Shown here: positions 1 through 8,420 of the stretch, one piece after another
Numbering within the stretch: position 1 is the stretch's first letter
Layout: every line of letters starts with the position of its first letter
DNA from: Pseudomonadota bacterium
GTDB taxonomy: Bacteria; Myxococcota_A; Polyangia; Fen-1088
NCBI GenBank assembly: GCA_017881245.1
Contig: JADGRC010000215.1
Location: forward strand, 1-39,963
Length of the DNA: 39,963 bases
Direction of reading: 5' to 3'
The notes under the pieces: generated by a model
Seen by the model: the letters and a program-made list of their open reading frames with translations, nothing else
Told to the model about the DNA's origin: nothing
The model's database searches: none
Translations under genes and position numbers: made by a program

Positions 1-2916
1 CAAGAACCCCGCGCCCGCAGCGGCATAGGCCGCGCTCGCTGCGCGCGCTTCCACGTCCTTGCCCGTGATCTGGTGGGCGGCGTCGCCACCTTTCCAGAGC
101 TTGACCACCGTCTGGAAGTGGTCCTGCGCCTTGACGGCCAGTTGCTTGTTGCGTTCGAAAAGAATGATCTTCGACTTCGTGGGCGGACCGCACTGAGTCT
201 TGATCTCCTTGATCCGTTTCTTCTTGCCGAGCTTCTTGTTGAGATCGGCGAGGACCTTTTGGCGGCCCGTGGCGGCCACGCGCTTGACCTCGAGGCAAGC
301 TCCGTCCTCCGCGGCCTTCGAGCAAGATCCCTTCCAAGCCATCTCGCCCAGGCGGAAGTGAGCCTGAATCTGGCGATCCGGACCACCCTCCTTGCCCCAT
401 TTTTTGAGGTAGCTCTCCAGGTGGCGAGCCAGGTCGTCGTACTTCTTGTCCTTTTCGTAGACCTCGGCCATTTGGAAGTACACACCCGCCGCGTCCTGCG
501 GTTTGCGAGAGCCGTAGAACTTTACGAACGAATCCATATCGGCGATCGCCTTGTCCGATTCGCCTAGACCGATCCGGAACGTGGTGGCATTTCCCAAGGC
601 CTCCGTTGCCTTGCCTTCCCCGGGAAACTTGTTCGCAAAGTCCTCGTAGTTCTCGGCGGCCTTCGAATAGTAGGCCAACTGATGGTAGCCTGCCGCCACC
701 CGGAACAAAGCCTTCTGCGCCAGGCCATCCTTGGGATGATCATGAATCAGCTGTTGGCGCGCCTTCAACGCCTGGCCGACCAAGTGAGCGTTCTGGAAGC
801 ATTGGCCCGCGTTCCAAAGTCGCTCAGCGTGCTTCGTGTGATCAGGCAAGGAATCGGCCGCCGCGAGCAGCGACCGTCCGCACTCTTTGAAGTTCCGCTG
901 CTTCTCGTACTCCCGGCCCTCCAGGTCATAGGTATCGCTCTTCAGGGAGATCATCTGCTTGCCAAACTCGGGGTCCTTCATCAGGTTCGGCATCTCGAGA
1001 AACTTGTCCACCCACGCGACGACCTCCTTGGTCTTCCCCATCGCGTTGAGGGAATCGAGGAGCAGGTTCGCCGAATAGACCGCTAGCTCGTGGTTGGGGT
1101 GCTTCTCCACCACCTCCTGAAACAGCTTCGCCGCTTCATCGTAGTGGTTGTACTCGTAGAAGATGCGAGCCTTGCGGTAGCGGATCACGGGAAGCTCGGG
1201 AGCGTCGGGCACGTATTTGATATAGGTGTCGAAGGCCGCGATCATCTTCTGCTGGAACTCAGGAATGGTCCGGGGCTCCTTCTTCTTCTTCTCGTCCATC
1301 TTCTCGTATTGGTCGTGAATCCGCTTCGCGTCGGGACCCATACCCTCGTCGTCCACCTGGAGGGCGTTCTTCCAGCCAAGCACCGCCGCGTAGGCTGAAT
1401 CCTTCGCGTACTTTCCCTTGGGGTTCATCTCGACGACGTGCGTGTACTGCTCGGCCGCGTCCTTCCACCGTTCGAGCGTCCACAGCAACTCGCCGTAGTA
1501 GAAGTTCATGTCATAGGAATCCTTGTCGTCCGGAAAGTGGCGCAGGAATTCCTTGTAGACGTACTGAACCAGCTGGTAGGTGTCCGCGTTCTTGGTCTTC
1601 TGGGCCTCCTTGTGCCAAATGAGCGCGAGCTCTTTCGACGTGTCGTGAAAGGAGTTCTTGCACTCCTCTATCTGGTCCTTCTTTAGGCCCTTCATCTGGC
1701 CGACCTTGTCGTAGACGGCGCCGAGGCGTTCGATCTCCTGAACCTGGTCCTTCTTGGTTCCCGCGGACAGCGTGTTGCGCACGACCTTGCCTTCCCACTC
1801 GCAGATGCGCGGGCTGTCCATGTTCTGGGAGATGATCTTCTTGTAGATGCGGCTCGAATCGCCGAACTTGCCCTGCTCCCAATAGAGCTCGGCGAGTGCT
1901 TCCATCATCTTCGGCGCGTAGTCGCCGCCGGTCCGCTGGAAGAACTCCCAAGCCTTGTCGGGGCCACCGACATGGGCGTAGGCCTTGACGATGTCCTTCT
2001 TGGCTTCCTTGACGAGGGCCTGCTTCTGCGCCGCGCCAACGTTAACCTTGCCTTCCGTCGTCATCCGGACGACGCCCACGAACGTTTCAAGCGCGGTCTT
2101 GAAGTCGCCCATGTTCACGTAACACCACCCCTTTTTGTAAACCGCGTAGGGATAGACGCTGGACTTGGGGAACTGTTCCACCTTCTCGTAGAACTTGAGG
2201 GCGCTCTCCATCTCGCCCTTGTCGAAGTAGTACTCGGCGAACGACAGATAGGCGTCCGGAATATATTTCGAGTTTGGGTAGTCCTTGATCAAACGCAGGA
2301 AGAACTCGCGTGCCTGGTCTTCCTTCTTGACCGACGTAAGGAGGAAGGCGAGCTTGAAGAGCACCTCGTCCATGCGCTCGTACTTCTTGTACTTGGTCGA
2401 TTGGATGTACGCCTTCACGGCATCAAGGAGCCACTTTTCCTCGGATTTCTGAAAACCCTGTTGCTGCTGCTGAAGTGAAGTCTTCTGGGCCGGAGGGGCG
2501 TCGAAGATCTTCTGATCCAGCGCGTGGGCCTGGTTGAAAAAGAACCGCTGCTTCTCGGCGAAAAGCTCGCCGAGGCGGAAGAAGAAATCCGGCTTCTGTG
2601 GGTCGTCGTCCGGCGTGACGCTGATCAGGCGCTTCATCTTGCTGATCTGGGCATCCGTGATGGTTTGAATCTTGCCCTGCCGGCCCTGAACGAACTGGTC
2701 GACCGTCAGGACCGGTCCCGTCTCCTTCTTGGGCGGGGGTGGCGCCTCGGGCTTGGTGAGCTTGGTCTGGGTGGCCTGAACTTGCGTTTCCTGCTTGGTG
2801 AACTTGCCCTTGCCCGAATTCACGGGCGCGGCCGCGCTGGCGGCGAGGGCCACGCCCGGAAGCGAGATTAACAACGCAAACGCTGCACGCGACAATCGAA
2901 TCGAGGAACTGGTCAT
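1..2916 (-). CDS. Exported TPR-repeat protein, C-terminus outside window
   Basis: The minus-strand frame is open from an ATG at 2916 to the window edge, giving at least 972 residues with no stop. It begins with a typical signal peptide (MTSSSIRLSR followed by a hydrophobic stretch ending ALAAS), so the protein should be periplasmic or outer-membrane associated. A Lys/Pro/Thr-rich linker follows, and then repeated TPR-type helix pairs; segments such as YPNSKYIPDAYLSFAEYYFD are characteristic. It lies 79 bases downstream of another TPR gene on the same strand, so the two are probably one operon. TPR arrays are protein-docking scaffolds. The pairing of one very large and one medium exported TPR protein resembles the GltD/AgmU and GltE/AglT proteins of myxobacterial gliding motility, but I infer this from architecture only. 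It could equally be a general envelope scaffold. Confidence 0.85.
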   Translation of the reverse strand, partial: MTSSSIRLSRAAFALLISLPGVALAASAAAPVNSGKGKFTKQETQVQATQTKLTKPEAPPPPKKETGPVLTVDQFVQGRQGKIQTITDAQISKMKRLISVTPDDDPQKPDFFFRLGELFAEKQRFFFNQAHALDQKIFDAPPAQKTSLQQQQQGFQKSEEKWLLDAVKAYIQSTKYKKYERMDEVLFKLAFLLTSVKKEDQAREFFLRLIKDYPNSKYIPDAYLSFAEYYFDKGEMESALKFYEKVEQFPKSSVYPYAVYKKGWCYVNMGDFKTALETFVGVVRMTTEGKVNVGAAQKQALVKEAKKDIVKAYAHVGGPDKAWEFFQRTGGDYAPKMMEALAELYWEQGKFGDSSRIYKKIISQNMDSPRICEWEGKVVRNTLSAGTKKDQVQEIERLGAVYDKVGQMKGLKKDQIEECKNSFHDTSKELALIWHKEAQKTKNADTYQLVQYVYKEFLRHFPDDKDSYDMNFYYGELLWTLERWKDAAEQYTHVVEMNPKGKYAKDSAYAAVLGWKNALQVDDEGMGPDAKRIHDQYEKMDEKKKKEPRTIPEFQQKMIAAFDTYIKYVPDAPELPVIRYRKARIFYEYNHYDEAAKLFQEVVEKHPNHELAVYSANLLLDSLNAMGKTKEVVAWVDKFLEMPNLMKDPEFGKQMISLKSDTYDLEGREYEKQRNFKECGRSLLAAADSLPDHTKHAERLWNAGQCFQNAHLVGQALKARQQLIHDHPKDGLAQKALFRVAAGYHQLAYYSKAAENYEDFANKFPGEGKATEALGNATTFRIGLGESDKAIADMDSFVKFYGSRKPQDAAGVYFQMAEVYEKDKKYDDLARHLESYLKKWGKEGGPDRQIQAHFRLGEMAWKGSCSKAAEDGACLEVKRVAATGRQKVLADLNKKLGKKKRIKEIKTQCGPPTKSKIILFERNKQLAVKAQDHFQTVVKLWKGGDAAHQITGKDVEARAASAAYAAAGAGFL

Positions 2917-2982
2917 GGGTTCACTCCACCTGCTGCTGCTCATTTGCCAGGTTCAAAAACAATACTTGGCCACTTCTTCCCT

Positions 2983-3002
2983 ACTTCACTTCACTTCACT
3001 TC
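2983..3002. repeat. Pentanucleotide repeat (ACTTC)x4 across a stop codon
   Basis: Four perfect tandem copies of ACTTC (GAAGT on the coding minus strand) cover the stop codon of the upstream TPR gene (TGA, 2998-2996). Each minus-strand frame soon meets a stop inside or just after the array, so slippage would change only the last few residues. Confidence 0.9.
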
Positions 3003-4705
3003 GTCGGCGGCTCCGGCGCCGCGGCACCCTCCACCGGGGCGGCAACGCCACCCTCCGTCGAGGGAGCGCCCTCGGGGGCGCTCTTGGCGCACTTGTTAAG
3101 TATCTTGACGCGATAATAACCAAGCTCGTCCCGCCAGTATTCGCCGGTAAACGGCCACATATCGTGTTCATCGTCGGCGCGAATTTCCTCGGGCCGTTTT
3201 TGAGCGCCGGCCTCTTTGATGATCTGTTGCTCTTCCTGGACTTCTTGCTCCAGATCGCCCTTCGCGCCCTGCAAGATTTCGTACTCGATCTTGATGACGC
3301 GCTTGATGAGTTGGGCCAGCTCGTCCGTGAGCCTCTTGATTCGGCGGCGCGAGAGGTCTCCGCCCTCGTTCATGGCCAGCGATTTCTGCAAGGTCAGATC
3401 AGCCAGAATCGTCTGCGCGATGTTCGTGTTCTTCCAGGAAGTGTCGGCTTTGTCGTGCTGGTTGATCTCGCGCGTCAACTCGTCGACGTACTCGAAACGC
3501 TTGACCAAGCTCTTGTCCGACAACACGGCGCGCGCCGCCCGCTCGGTCCCTTCGGGCAGGCCCGAGGTCCCCTGCCGGATCTTGACCGCGAGCTCAAAGA
3601 GCGCGGCGTTGTCGGTATTGGTAGCGACCAGCTTGCTCAGATCTTGGAAAAGCTGGGGATAGATGCTGTTGAATTCGGAGATCGCACCCTCCGCGCGATC
3701 GTAAAGGCAATTGTAAAAATAGATTGTGGCCTTGACGGTCAGCGCCTCGCCGATGGATTCGGGCTTGATGTAGTTTTCAAAAAAAGGAGCCTGCAGCGTG
3801 TGGATATTGCCCAGCGCCTTGGAGTACCCCTTTTGCTTCAGCATGAAGTTCGCCCACGACGCCTCGAAAAGACTGTTCGCCCAATCGTAGGATTCCTGCG
3901 ACACACGATCGAAGTACTTGGTCGCCAGATCGAATTGGCCAGTCGAATAGAAGGTCCTCGCCAGAGATAGGTTGGCGAGATCCTCGAACGGCTTGATCTT
4001 CGGATCGGAGCTCTCGGCCGACGCGCGAAGGACCTCCTTGAACGCGTCCACCGCGGGTTTTGCTTCGTACTCGCGAACGTGCGTGGCGCCCTCGAACAAT
4101 TTCGACTCGACGTACCACTCACTCCCCGGGGGCACGGCGGAGAAAAGCTCGACGGATTCCTTGAACTGACCCTTCTGATAGTTGAACTTCCCGAGCAAGA
4201 AATAGAGCTCGTCACGCACCTTTTCTAGGGCGGGCTGATCCAGGTCCGAGCGGTTGAACTTCCCGATCTTCTCGAGAATGCCCGTCGAATCGGGCAGCTG
4301 TCGTGACAAGGATGCAAGCCACTTGAGGGTCGCGTTGTAGTAGGCGTGGGAGGGTCCTTTTTGAACAATGCGATCGAAGTACGACAACGAGGCCGAATAG
4401 AACTTCAGGCTGTAAAGGGCCTTACCCATCCAGAACTCGGCCTTCTGCTTGTTCGCCTCGCTGTCACCAGATTCGCCCTCGACCACTTTGTTGAGCTCGA
4501 TCGTCGCCGAATAAAAATCCTCACCGTCATATAGCTTCAGCGCTCGTTCCAGCACCTTGGAAGGCTGGTCGCCCGTCGGAGCGGCCTCTGGCTGAAAGTC
4601 GCCTTTGGGAGCGGCCGCCTTCTTCTTCTTCAGGGCGTGGACTTGGGGAGACGCAAGCAGAAGTGAACAGGTGAGGGCAATGCCGAGACCGCGAAATCGG
4701 CTCAT
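2996..4705 (-). CDS. Exported TPR-repeat protein (GltE/AglT-like architecture)
   Basis: The product is 569 residues. The N terminus is a signal peptide (MSRFRGLGIALTCSLLLASP, cleavage near VHA-LKKKK). A Lys/Pro-rich linker leads into TPR helices from about residue 50 to 390 (for example AEFWMGKALYSLKFYSASLS and LANLSLARTFYSTGQFDLAT). Residues about 430-515 form a charged, probably coiled-coil helix. The end carries a compact motif with WPFTGEYWRDELGYYR and one Cys, then an Ala/Pro/Glu-rich tail. The role is likely an envelope scaffold acting with the larger TPR protein just downstream. The C-terminal EYWRDELGYYR-type motif reminds me of myxobacterial AglT/GltE proteins; I could not verify this by alignment. 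The upstream 460 bases hold no gene and should contain its promoter. Confidence 0.85.
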   Translation of the reverse strand: MSRFRGLGIALTCSLLLASPQVHALKKKKAAAPKGDFQPEAAPTGDQPSKVLERALKLYDGEDFYSATIELNKVVEGESGDSEANKQKAEFWMGKALYSLKFYSASLSYFDRIVQKGPSHAYYNATLKWLASLSRQLPDSTGILEKIGKFNRSDLDQPALEKVRDELYFLLGKFNYQKGQFKESVELFSAVPPGSEWYVESKLFEGATHVREYEAKPAVDAFKEVLRASAESSDPKIKPFEDLANLSLARTFYSTGQFDLATKYFDRVSQESYDWANSLFEASWANFMLKQKGYSKALGNIHTLQAPFFENYIKPESIGEALTVKATIYFYNCLYDRAEGAISEFNSIYPQLFQDLSKLVATNTDNAALFELAVKIRQGTSGLPEGTERAARAVLSDKSLVKRFEYVDELTREINQHDKADTSWKNTNIAQTILADLTLQKSLAMNEGGDLSRRRIKRLTDELAQLIKRVIKIEYEILQGAKGDLEQEVQEEQQIIKEAGAQKRPEEIRADDEHDMWPFTGEYWRDELGYYRVKILNKCAKSAPEGAPSTEGGVAAPVEGAAAPEPPTK

Positions 4706-5165
4706 GAATACCTCTTGCTGAGTTGTCCTCGAACGGGGGTACGAAGAACGGGGGGGAGAAGGAGGGGACGGAGATAGACGAGCGGGGAAAAATAGCGCGT
4801 CGACGACGTAGCCGGCATATTGATTTCGCTAACGGCTACAACGACATACAGCGACGTGCGTCGGCGTGTAAGGGCACACCCAAAACCGGGTCATGCTAGA
4901 CGTGGGGATCACGGCTGTCAAGGGGACGACCGCGGCGATTAGCGGCAACTCCCTGGCGATCGCGAGCGCTGCTGTTTCGGGCGATGGGGGCTTGCGGATT
5001 CGATTCTTAGCGCCCTCCCGAGAGCCATGCTAGTGCGTGGTCGGCCGGGAACAGTCTGGTTTTACTGGGGGTTGCGCGTCTTTGGAGTTGACAGGTCAAC
5101 GTCTGCCAGTAACATGGCCGGCCCGGCGGGAGCCCGTTTCCCGCAGCTGGCGCGAAGGAGCCCCA
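4706..5165. other. Intergenic region between divergent genes
   Basis: These 460 bases hold no convincing gene. They must carry the promoter of the minus-strand TPR operon and the plus-strand lipoprotein promoter described separately. A 7-base inverted repeat, GTAGCCG (4808-4814) and CGGCTAC (4833-4839), lies about 105-135 bases upstream of the TPR start and is a candidate regulator site. A purine-rich tract is seen at about 4734-4795. No tRNA or obvious structured RNA was found. Confidence 0.6.
5087..5115 (+). promoter_or_regulatory. Sigma-70-type promoter with palindrome over the -35 box
   Basis: A consensus -35 TTGACA (5088-5093), a 16-base spacer and a -10 TAACAT (5110-5115, 4/6 match) lie upstream of the lipoprotein ATG at 5166, predicting a leader of about 45 bases. 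The -35 is embedded in the inverted repeat GTTGAC-AG-GTCAAC (5087-5100), so a dimeric repressor bound there would block RNA polymerase. The promoter call is sound by sequence; the operator role is inference. Confidence 0.6.
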
Positions 5166-5633
5166 ATGACGTCTTTGCCGTCCTCGTCTCGCTCGATACG
5201 GTCCGTGAGTCTGCTGCCGTTGTTGATGGCTGCGATACCGATGTTGCTGGCGGTCGCCTGTGCCGACAAGCACATCGGGCGTCCGTGTGTGGTGAGTAGC
5301 ACCCTGCCGACTGATCCGACTATCGCCGCTGTCAATACGCAGGCGCTTGAATGCCCCTCGCGGATCTGCCTCCTGCCGGCCCAGGAAATGACACTGGATA
5401 GTACCCCGCCCACGGGGCCGCTTTGCACGGATTTCTGCAGCAGCGACGACGACTGCGCGGACGGTGAGAGGCGGGCGAAAGGTGACCTAACCTCCACCCG
5501 TTGCATCGCTGGATTCGCTTGCCGTACGCCCATCGGACACCTCGAGACCAATCCGCTTTCTTGCAAGCAAGTTTGCGTCTGCAAGGACTTCCTGAAGGCG
5601 GACTCCGTCGCGAAGCCAAAGAGCTGTCCCTGA
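5166..5633 (+). CDS. Small Cys-rich lipoprotein, unknown function
   Basis: I start at the ATG at 5166 because AAGGAG (5155-5160) sits five bases upstream; a longer in-frame extension to 5037 lacks support and would bury the signal peptide. The 155-residue product has a lipoprotein signal peptide ending in the lipobox LAVAC, so it should be lipidated and placed on the inner or outer membrane. The mature part is rich in Cys (at least 12 residues, including FCSSDDDC and CKQVCVCKD), a pattern common in myxobacterial secreted lipoproteins and likely to form disulfides. No enzymatic motif is visible. It is transcribed alone from the promoter at 5087-5115. Confidence 0.75.
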   Translation: MTSLPSSSRSIRSVSLLPLLMAAIPMLLAVACADKHIGRPCVVSSTLPTDPTIAAVNTQALECPSRICLLPAQEMTLDSTPPTGPLCTDFCSSDDDCADGERRAKGDLTSTRCIAGFACRTPIGHLETNPLSCKQVCVCKDFLKADSVAKPKSCP

Positions 5634-5691
5634 CGCTCGGCTGTCGGTTCCGATCGGCCGCTGACCGCATTAAGGTGTGGCGGCGGGCTGC

Positions 5692-6123
5692 TCACACCGA
5701 CGTTTCAAAGGCGGCCTGAATGTGGACCAGCCGCGGTTCACGACCGTCATCGAAGAAGGTCACTGCAATCACGTCAAATCGATATGCCGCGGCCGGCTGC
5801 GATGCCTCGGCCAGATAGCTCCGCGCGACCCGAACAACCTGGGCCTGTTTTCGGGCGTTGACGGTTTCCAAGGGATCACCGGAGGATTCGCCCGTCCGCG
5901 AGCGGACCTCGCAAAAGACGCAGGTGCCGTCGACGTCGACGGCGACCAGGTCCAACTCACCGGCGGCCCGACGCCAGTTGCGCTCGACGATACGCATGCC
6001 GGCGCTCTCCAAGCAAGCGGCGGCCATCGCCTCGGCGCGACGGCCCAAGTGAATGCGAGCCGCACCACGACCATCGGGTGACACCTTCCGAGGACTAGGT
6101 GCCTTACCCGATCGCAGGGGCAT
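5692..6123 (-). CDS. yraN: YraN family (UPF0102) nuclease-like protein
   Basis: The 143-residue protein carries the restriction-endonuclease-like core of the YraN/UPF0102 family. The visible elements are LGRRAEAMAAACLESAG, the core Glu in ERNWRRAAGELDLVAVD (GELDLVA motif) and FCEVRSRT, which supplies the E-x-K/R-type catalytic position. The family is widespread; its exact substrate is unsettled and it is usually described as a predicted endonuclease for nucleic-acid processing. It is the last gene of the rpsP-rplS operon, 30 bases after rplS, and genes for YraN often sit beside rplS. The N-terminal 25 residues are basic and poorly conserved, so the true start could be further in. Confidence 0.88.
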   Translation of the reverse strand: MPLRSGKAPSPRKVSPDGRGAARIHLGRRAEAMAAACLESAGMRIVERNWRRAAGELDLVAVDVDGTCVFCEVRSRTGESSGDPLETVNARKQAQVVRVARSYLAEASQPAAAYRFDVIAVTFFDDGREPRLVHIQAAFETSV

Positions 6124-6138
6124 TCCCAGGCCCCTTGC

Positions 6139-6153
6139 GGCGGCGAAGCCGCC
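6139..6153 (-). other. GC-rich hairpin between rplS and yraN
   Basis: Read on the minus strand this is GGCGGC-TTC-GCCGCC, a 6-bp stem with a 3-base loop that fills half of the 30-base gap after the rplS stop. There is no T-run, so it is not a standard intrinsic terminator. It may reduce read-through into yraN or protect the rplS mRNA end. Confidence 0.5.
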
Positions 6154-6600
6154 CTAGGTCGCCGACGGCAAAGCCGCGTCGGGGACGACCGCCGCGTCTG
6201 GGGTGATCGCCGTGGGCACGCTCGGTACGGCACCCTCAGCGACGTCCTCCCGCTTCTCAACCTTGATTCGGGCGGCCTTTCCCTGAAGCTGTCGCAGGTA
6301 GTTCAGACGGGCGCGACGAACGTGCCCCTTCTGAACGATCTCAATCCTCTCGATGCGCGAGGTGTGGAGAGGAAAGATCCGCTCGACCCCGACCCCGTAC
6401 GAGATTTTACGCACGGTAAACGAAGCCCGCGAACCGCCTCGGTGTTGTCCAATGACCACCCCTTCGAACACCTGGACGCGCTCCTTGTCGCCCTCCTTGA
6501 TCAGCGTATGAACGCGAACGCTGTCACCCGACCGAAAGGCCGGCAGATTCAGTCGCAAATAGGAAGCGTCAATTTCTCTCAGAAGGGGATGTTGGCTCAT
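6154..6600 (-). CDS. rplS: 50S ribosomal protein L19
   Basis: The first 115 residues match L19: [60 protein letters not shown] and [20 protein letters not shown]19 lies at the interface of the 30S and 50S subunits. A C-terminal tail of about 30 residues, rich in Ala, Val and Pro, extends past the usual end of the family and is probably disordered. CGGAG lies about 6 bases before the ATG. The gene follows trmD with a 161-base gap, larger than elsewhere in the operon, which could hold an internal promoter or processing site, although none is obvious. Confidence 0.97.
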   Translation of the reverse strand: MSQHPLLREIDASYLRLNLPAFRSGDSVRVHTLIKEGDKERVQVFEGVVIGQHRGGSRASFTVRKISYGVGVERIFPLHTSRIERIEIVQKGHVRRARLNYLRQLQGKAARIKVEKREDVAEGAVPSVPTAITPDAAVVPDAALPSAT

Positions 6601-6761
6601 GGGTACTCCGAAGGGGCGTCATTACTAACGGGGGCGAGGAAACGAGTCAAGCGCCGCGCGATGGCCGTTCGATGACCGTTCGACGGCGGGTCGCATGGCA
6701 AGGTGGAAACTGGGAAGAAAGTCAGGTGATGGGACCACAGGAAGCACGGCACCGCGACCTA

Positions 6762-7568
6762 TCAGGATCGCCGCCCGCCCGGAGTGCCGTCAGCGTCGGC
6801 CGCATCAGCGACATCCGGTGAAGCAAGTTCCGCGTCATCCCGCATCCAAACCCGTTCCTCATCGGTGGGGGGATACCTCGCCATCAGATCCGGTCGGGAG
6901 ACCATCGTACGGTGGAAAGCCTGTCGACGCCGCCAACAGTCGATGGCCGCATGATCCCCCGACAGCAGAATCGACGGGACGACGTGTCCCCGAAAATCCA
7001 CGGGTCGCGTAAACTGCGGGTATTCCAGGCGGCCGTGAGAAAACGATTCGTCGGCGGTCGACAAGCCCGAGCCGAGGACGCCGGGAATCAGCCGAGCCAC
7101 GGTCTCAATCACCACGGCGGCGGCTAGCTCTCCGCCGGCCAAGACATAGTCGCCGATGCTCAGTTCCTCGTCGCACAGTCCAGACACGCGTTCGTCGAAC
7201 CCTTCGTAGCGGCCACAGACGAGGACAATGCGCGGCATCGCCGCCAGGCGACGGACGTGGGTTTGGTCGAGGAGTTTTCCGCGTGGCGAAAGTAAAACCT
7301 TGTGCGCGGGCCCCCGTCGAGTCGCGATATCGTCCAGAGCGGCCGCAAGCGGTGGCACGCTGAGTATCATGCCTGGGCCTCCACCACAGGGTGTGTCGTC
7401 CACCGAGCGATGACGATCCGTGGCGAAATCGCGCTGATTGGTCCTTTCGACCCCGATGATGCCAGCGGCTACGGCCCGGCCGAGCAGACTGGTGCCCAGA
7501 ACGTTGTCGAACAGTTCCGGAAACAACGTTACGAGCTCGAACGTGATGACGGGAGCCTGGTCAGCCAT
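6762..7568 (-). CDS. trmD: tRNA (guanine-N1-)-methyltransferase TrmD
   Basis: TrmD uses S-adenosylmethionine to methylate G37 of tRNAs, which prevents +1 frameshifting. The diagnostic trefoil-knot motifs are clear: FELVTLFPELFDNVLGTSLLG, DDTPCGGGPGM, LVCGRYEGFDERV, LSIGDYVLAGGELAA and EYPQFTRP. I place the start at ATG 7568 (MADQAPVITFELVTLFPE, 268 residues) because it matches the family start; an in-frame ATG at 7586 is also possible and would add MVMVMG. In either case the gene overlaps the end of rimM, so the two are translationally linked. The overlap lies in a short ATGGTG repeat. The C-terminal tail is Asp/Ala-rich. Confidence 0.96.
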   Translation of the reverse strand: MADQAPVITFELVTLFPELFDNVLGTSLLGRAVAAGIIGVERTNQRDFATDRHRSVDDTPCGGGPGMILSVPPLAAALDDIATRRGPAHKVLLSPRGKLLDQTHVRRLAAMPRIVLVCGRYEGFDERVSGLCDEELSIGDYVLAGGELAAAVVIETVARLIPGVLGSGLSTADESFSHGRLEYPQFTRPVDFRGHVVPSILLSGDHAAIDCWRRRQAFHRTMVSRPDLMARYPPTDEERVWMRDDAELASPDVADAADADGTPGGRRS

Positions 7569-8106
7569 CCCCATCACCATCACCATTCGGGCCCCACGCG
7601 ACGACGATCTGCCGTGCCGGCATGTCCACCAGTCGTATGAAAGGCGGCACGAGTGGAATCAAATGTTCGCCACCGTCGGTCCCCGCTCCTAGCACCGACA
7701 TGACGTCGTGGGCTCCATTCCAAAAAATGCTGTCGACCCTTCCCAGGATGTCACCCTCCGGGGTACGCACCTGACATCCGAGGAGGTCCTCGACGAAAAA
7801 TTCTCCGGGCCCAAGAGCGGGCAGCGCGTCTTTTCGAACCCGAACCGCGGCGTGGGTCCACTCCGCCGCGCGGTCGCGCGAATCGATCCCAGAGACCCGC
7901 ACGAGCCAACCGTCGGCGCGACGCCGTGCCGTGCACAGGCGACGCACCTCTCGGAGATCTCCTCGTTCGAGAATGAGTTCCGGCACGGCCGCCAAATCCG
8001 CGCCGCCACTGTTGTACGCGCGCAAAGTCATCTCACCGTCCAAACCGTGAGGGCGCCCAATGATTCCCACCACCAACGAATCGGGATCGTACGTGGGCCG
8101 TGCCAT
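7561..8106 (-). CDS. rimM: Ribosome maturation factor RimM
   Basis: RimM assists late 30S maturation around the 16S 3' domain and S19. The N-terminal RimM domain shows LVVGIIGRPHGLDGEMTLRA, and the PRC-barrel part shows GEFFVEDLLGCQV, GRVDSIFWNGAHDVMSV and LIPLVPPFIRLVD. I prefer ATG 8106 (MARPTYDPD, 181 residues) because AGG is spaced 8 bases upstream; the frame also allows GTG at 8115. The last residues are the odd repeat GDGDGDG, encoded by the same bases that give the start region of trmD. It follows khpA by about 40 bases. Confidence 0.95.
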   Translation of the reverse strand: MARPTYDPDSLVVGIIGRPHGLDGEMTLRAYNSGGADLAAVPELILERGDLREVRRLCTARRRADGWLVRVSGIDSRDRAAEWTHAAVRVRKDALPALGPGEFFVEDLLGCQVRTPEGDILGRVDSIFWNGAHDVMSVLGAGTDGGEHLIPLVPPFIRLVDMPARQIVVAWGPNGDGDGDG

Positions 8107-8146
8107 CACCGACACCTACCGCGCGTGATGCGCGGACACAGGCAAC

Positions 8147-8395
8147 CTACTCCAGAATCTCGAGGACCACGCGCCGCCGCATCTTCGACGATGCAGCGGA
8201 CAGCACCGTGCGCAACGCCTTCGCAGTCCTGCCCTGCTTTCCGATCACCTTGCCGAGGTCGGGCTCGGCGACCTTGAGCTCGAAGACCAGCGCGTCCGGT
8301 TCGTCCACCTCTTCCACAACGACCTCTTCGGGACGGTCGACGAGGCCCCGCGCCAAGTATTCGATCAACAGCCGGAGGGAGGATTCTTGCCCCAA
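8147..8395 (-). CDS. khpA: KH-domain RNA-binding protein KhpA
   Basis: The 82-residue protein is a single type II KH domain. Its RNA-binding GxxG loop is GKQG within LGKVIGKQGRTAKALRTVL, and the flanking helices have the usual KhpA pattern (LRLLIEYLARGLVDRPEEV at the start). KhpA binds a range of mRNAs and small RNAs, usually as a homodimer or with KhpB. The start is TTG 8395, chosen because AGGAG lies six bases upstream and the protein begins at the usual point. Its place between rpsP and rimM is the standard one in many bacteria. No khpB/jag is in this window. Confidence 0.93.
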   Translation of the reverse strand: MGQESSLRLLIEYLARGLVDRPEEVVVEEVDEPDALVFELKVAEPDLGKVIGKQGRTAKALRTVLSAASSKMRRRVVLEILE

Positions 8396-8420
8396 GTCTT
8401 ACTCCTGGAGAACGGAGGAC

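Noticed and set aside
2795-3970. 391-residue plus-strand frame over the TPR genes
   Set aside because: It is antisense to the well-supported TPR protein with signal peptide; composition is of a mirror frame (Leu/Arg/Val-rich).
5096-5695. 199-residue minus-strand frame over the small lipoprotein
   Set aside because: The plus-strand gene has a promoter, AAGGAG and a lipobox; the minus frame has none.
7564-7586. Plus-strand CATCACCATCACCAT, looking like a His-tag
   Set aside because: It is the complement of the rimM/trmD overlap repeat in a normal operon, not vector sequence.
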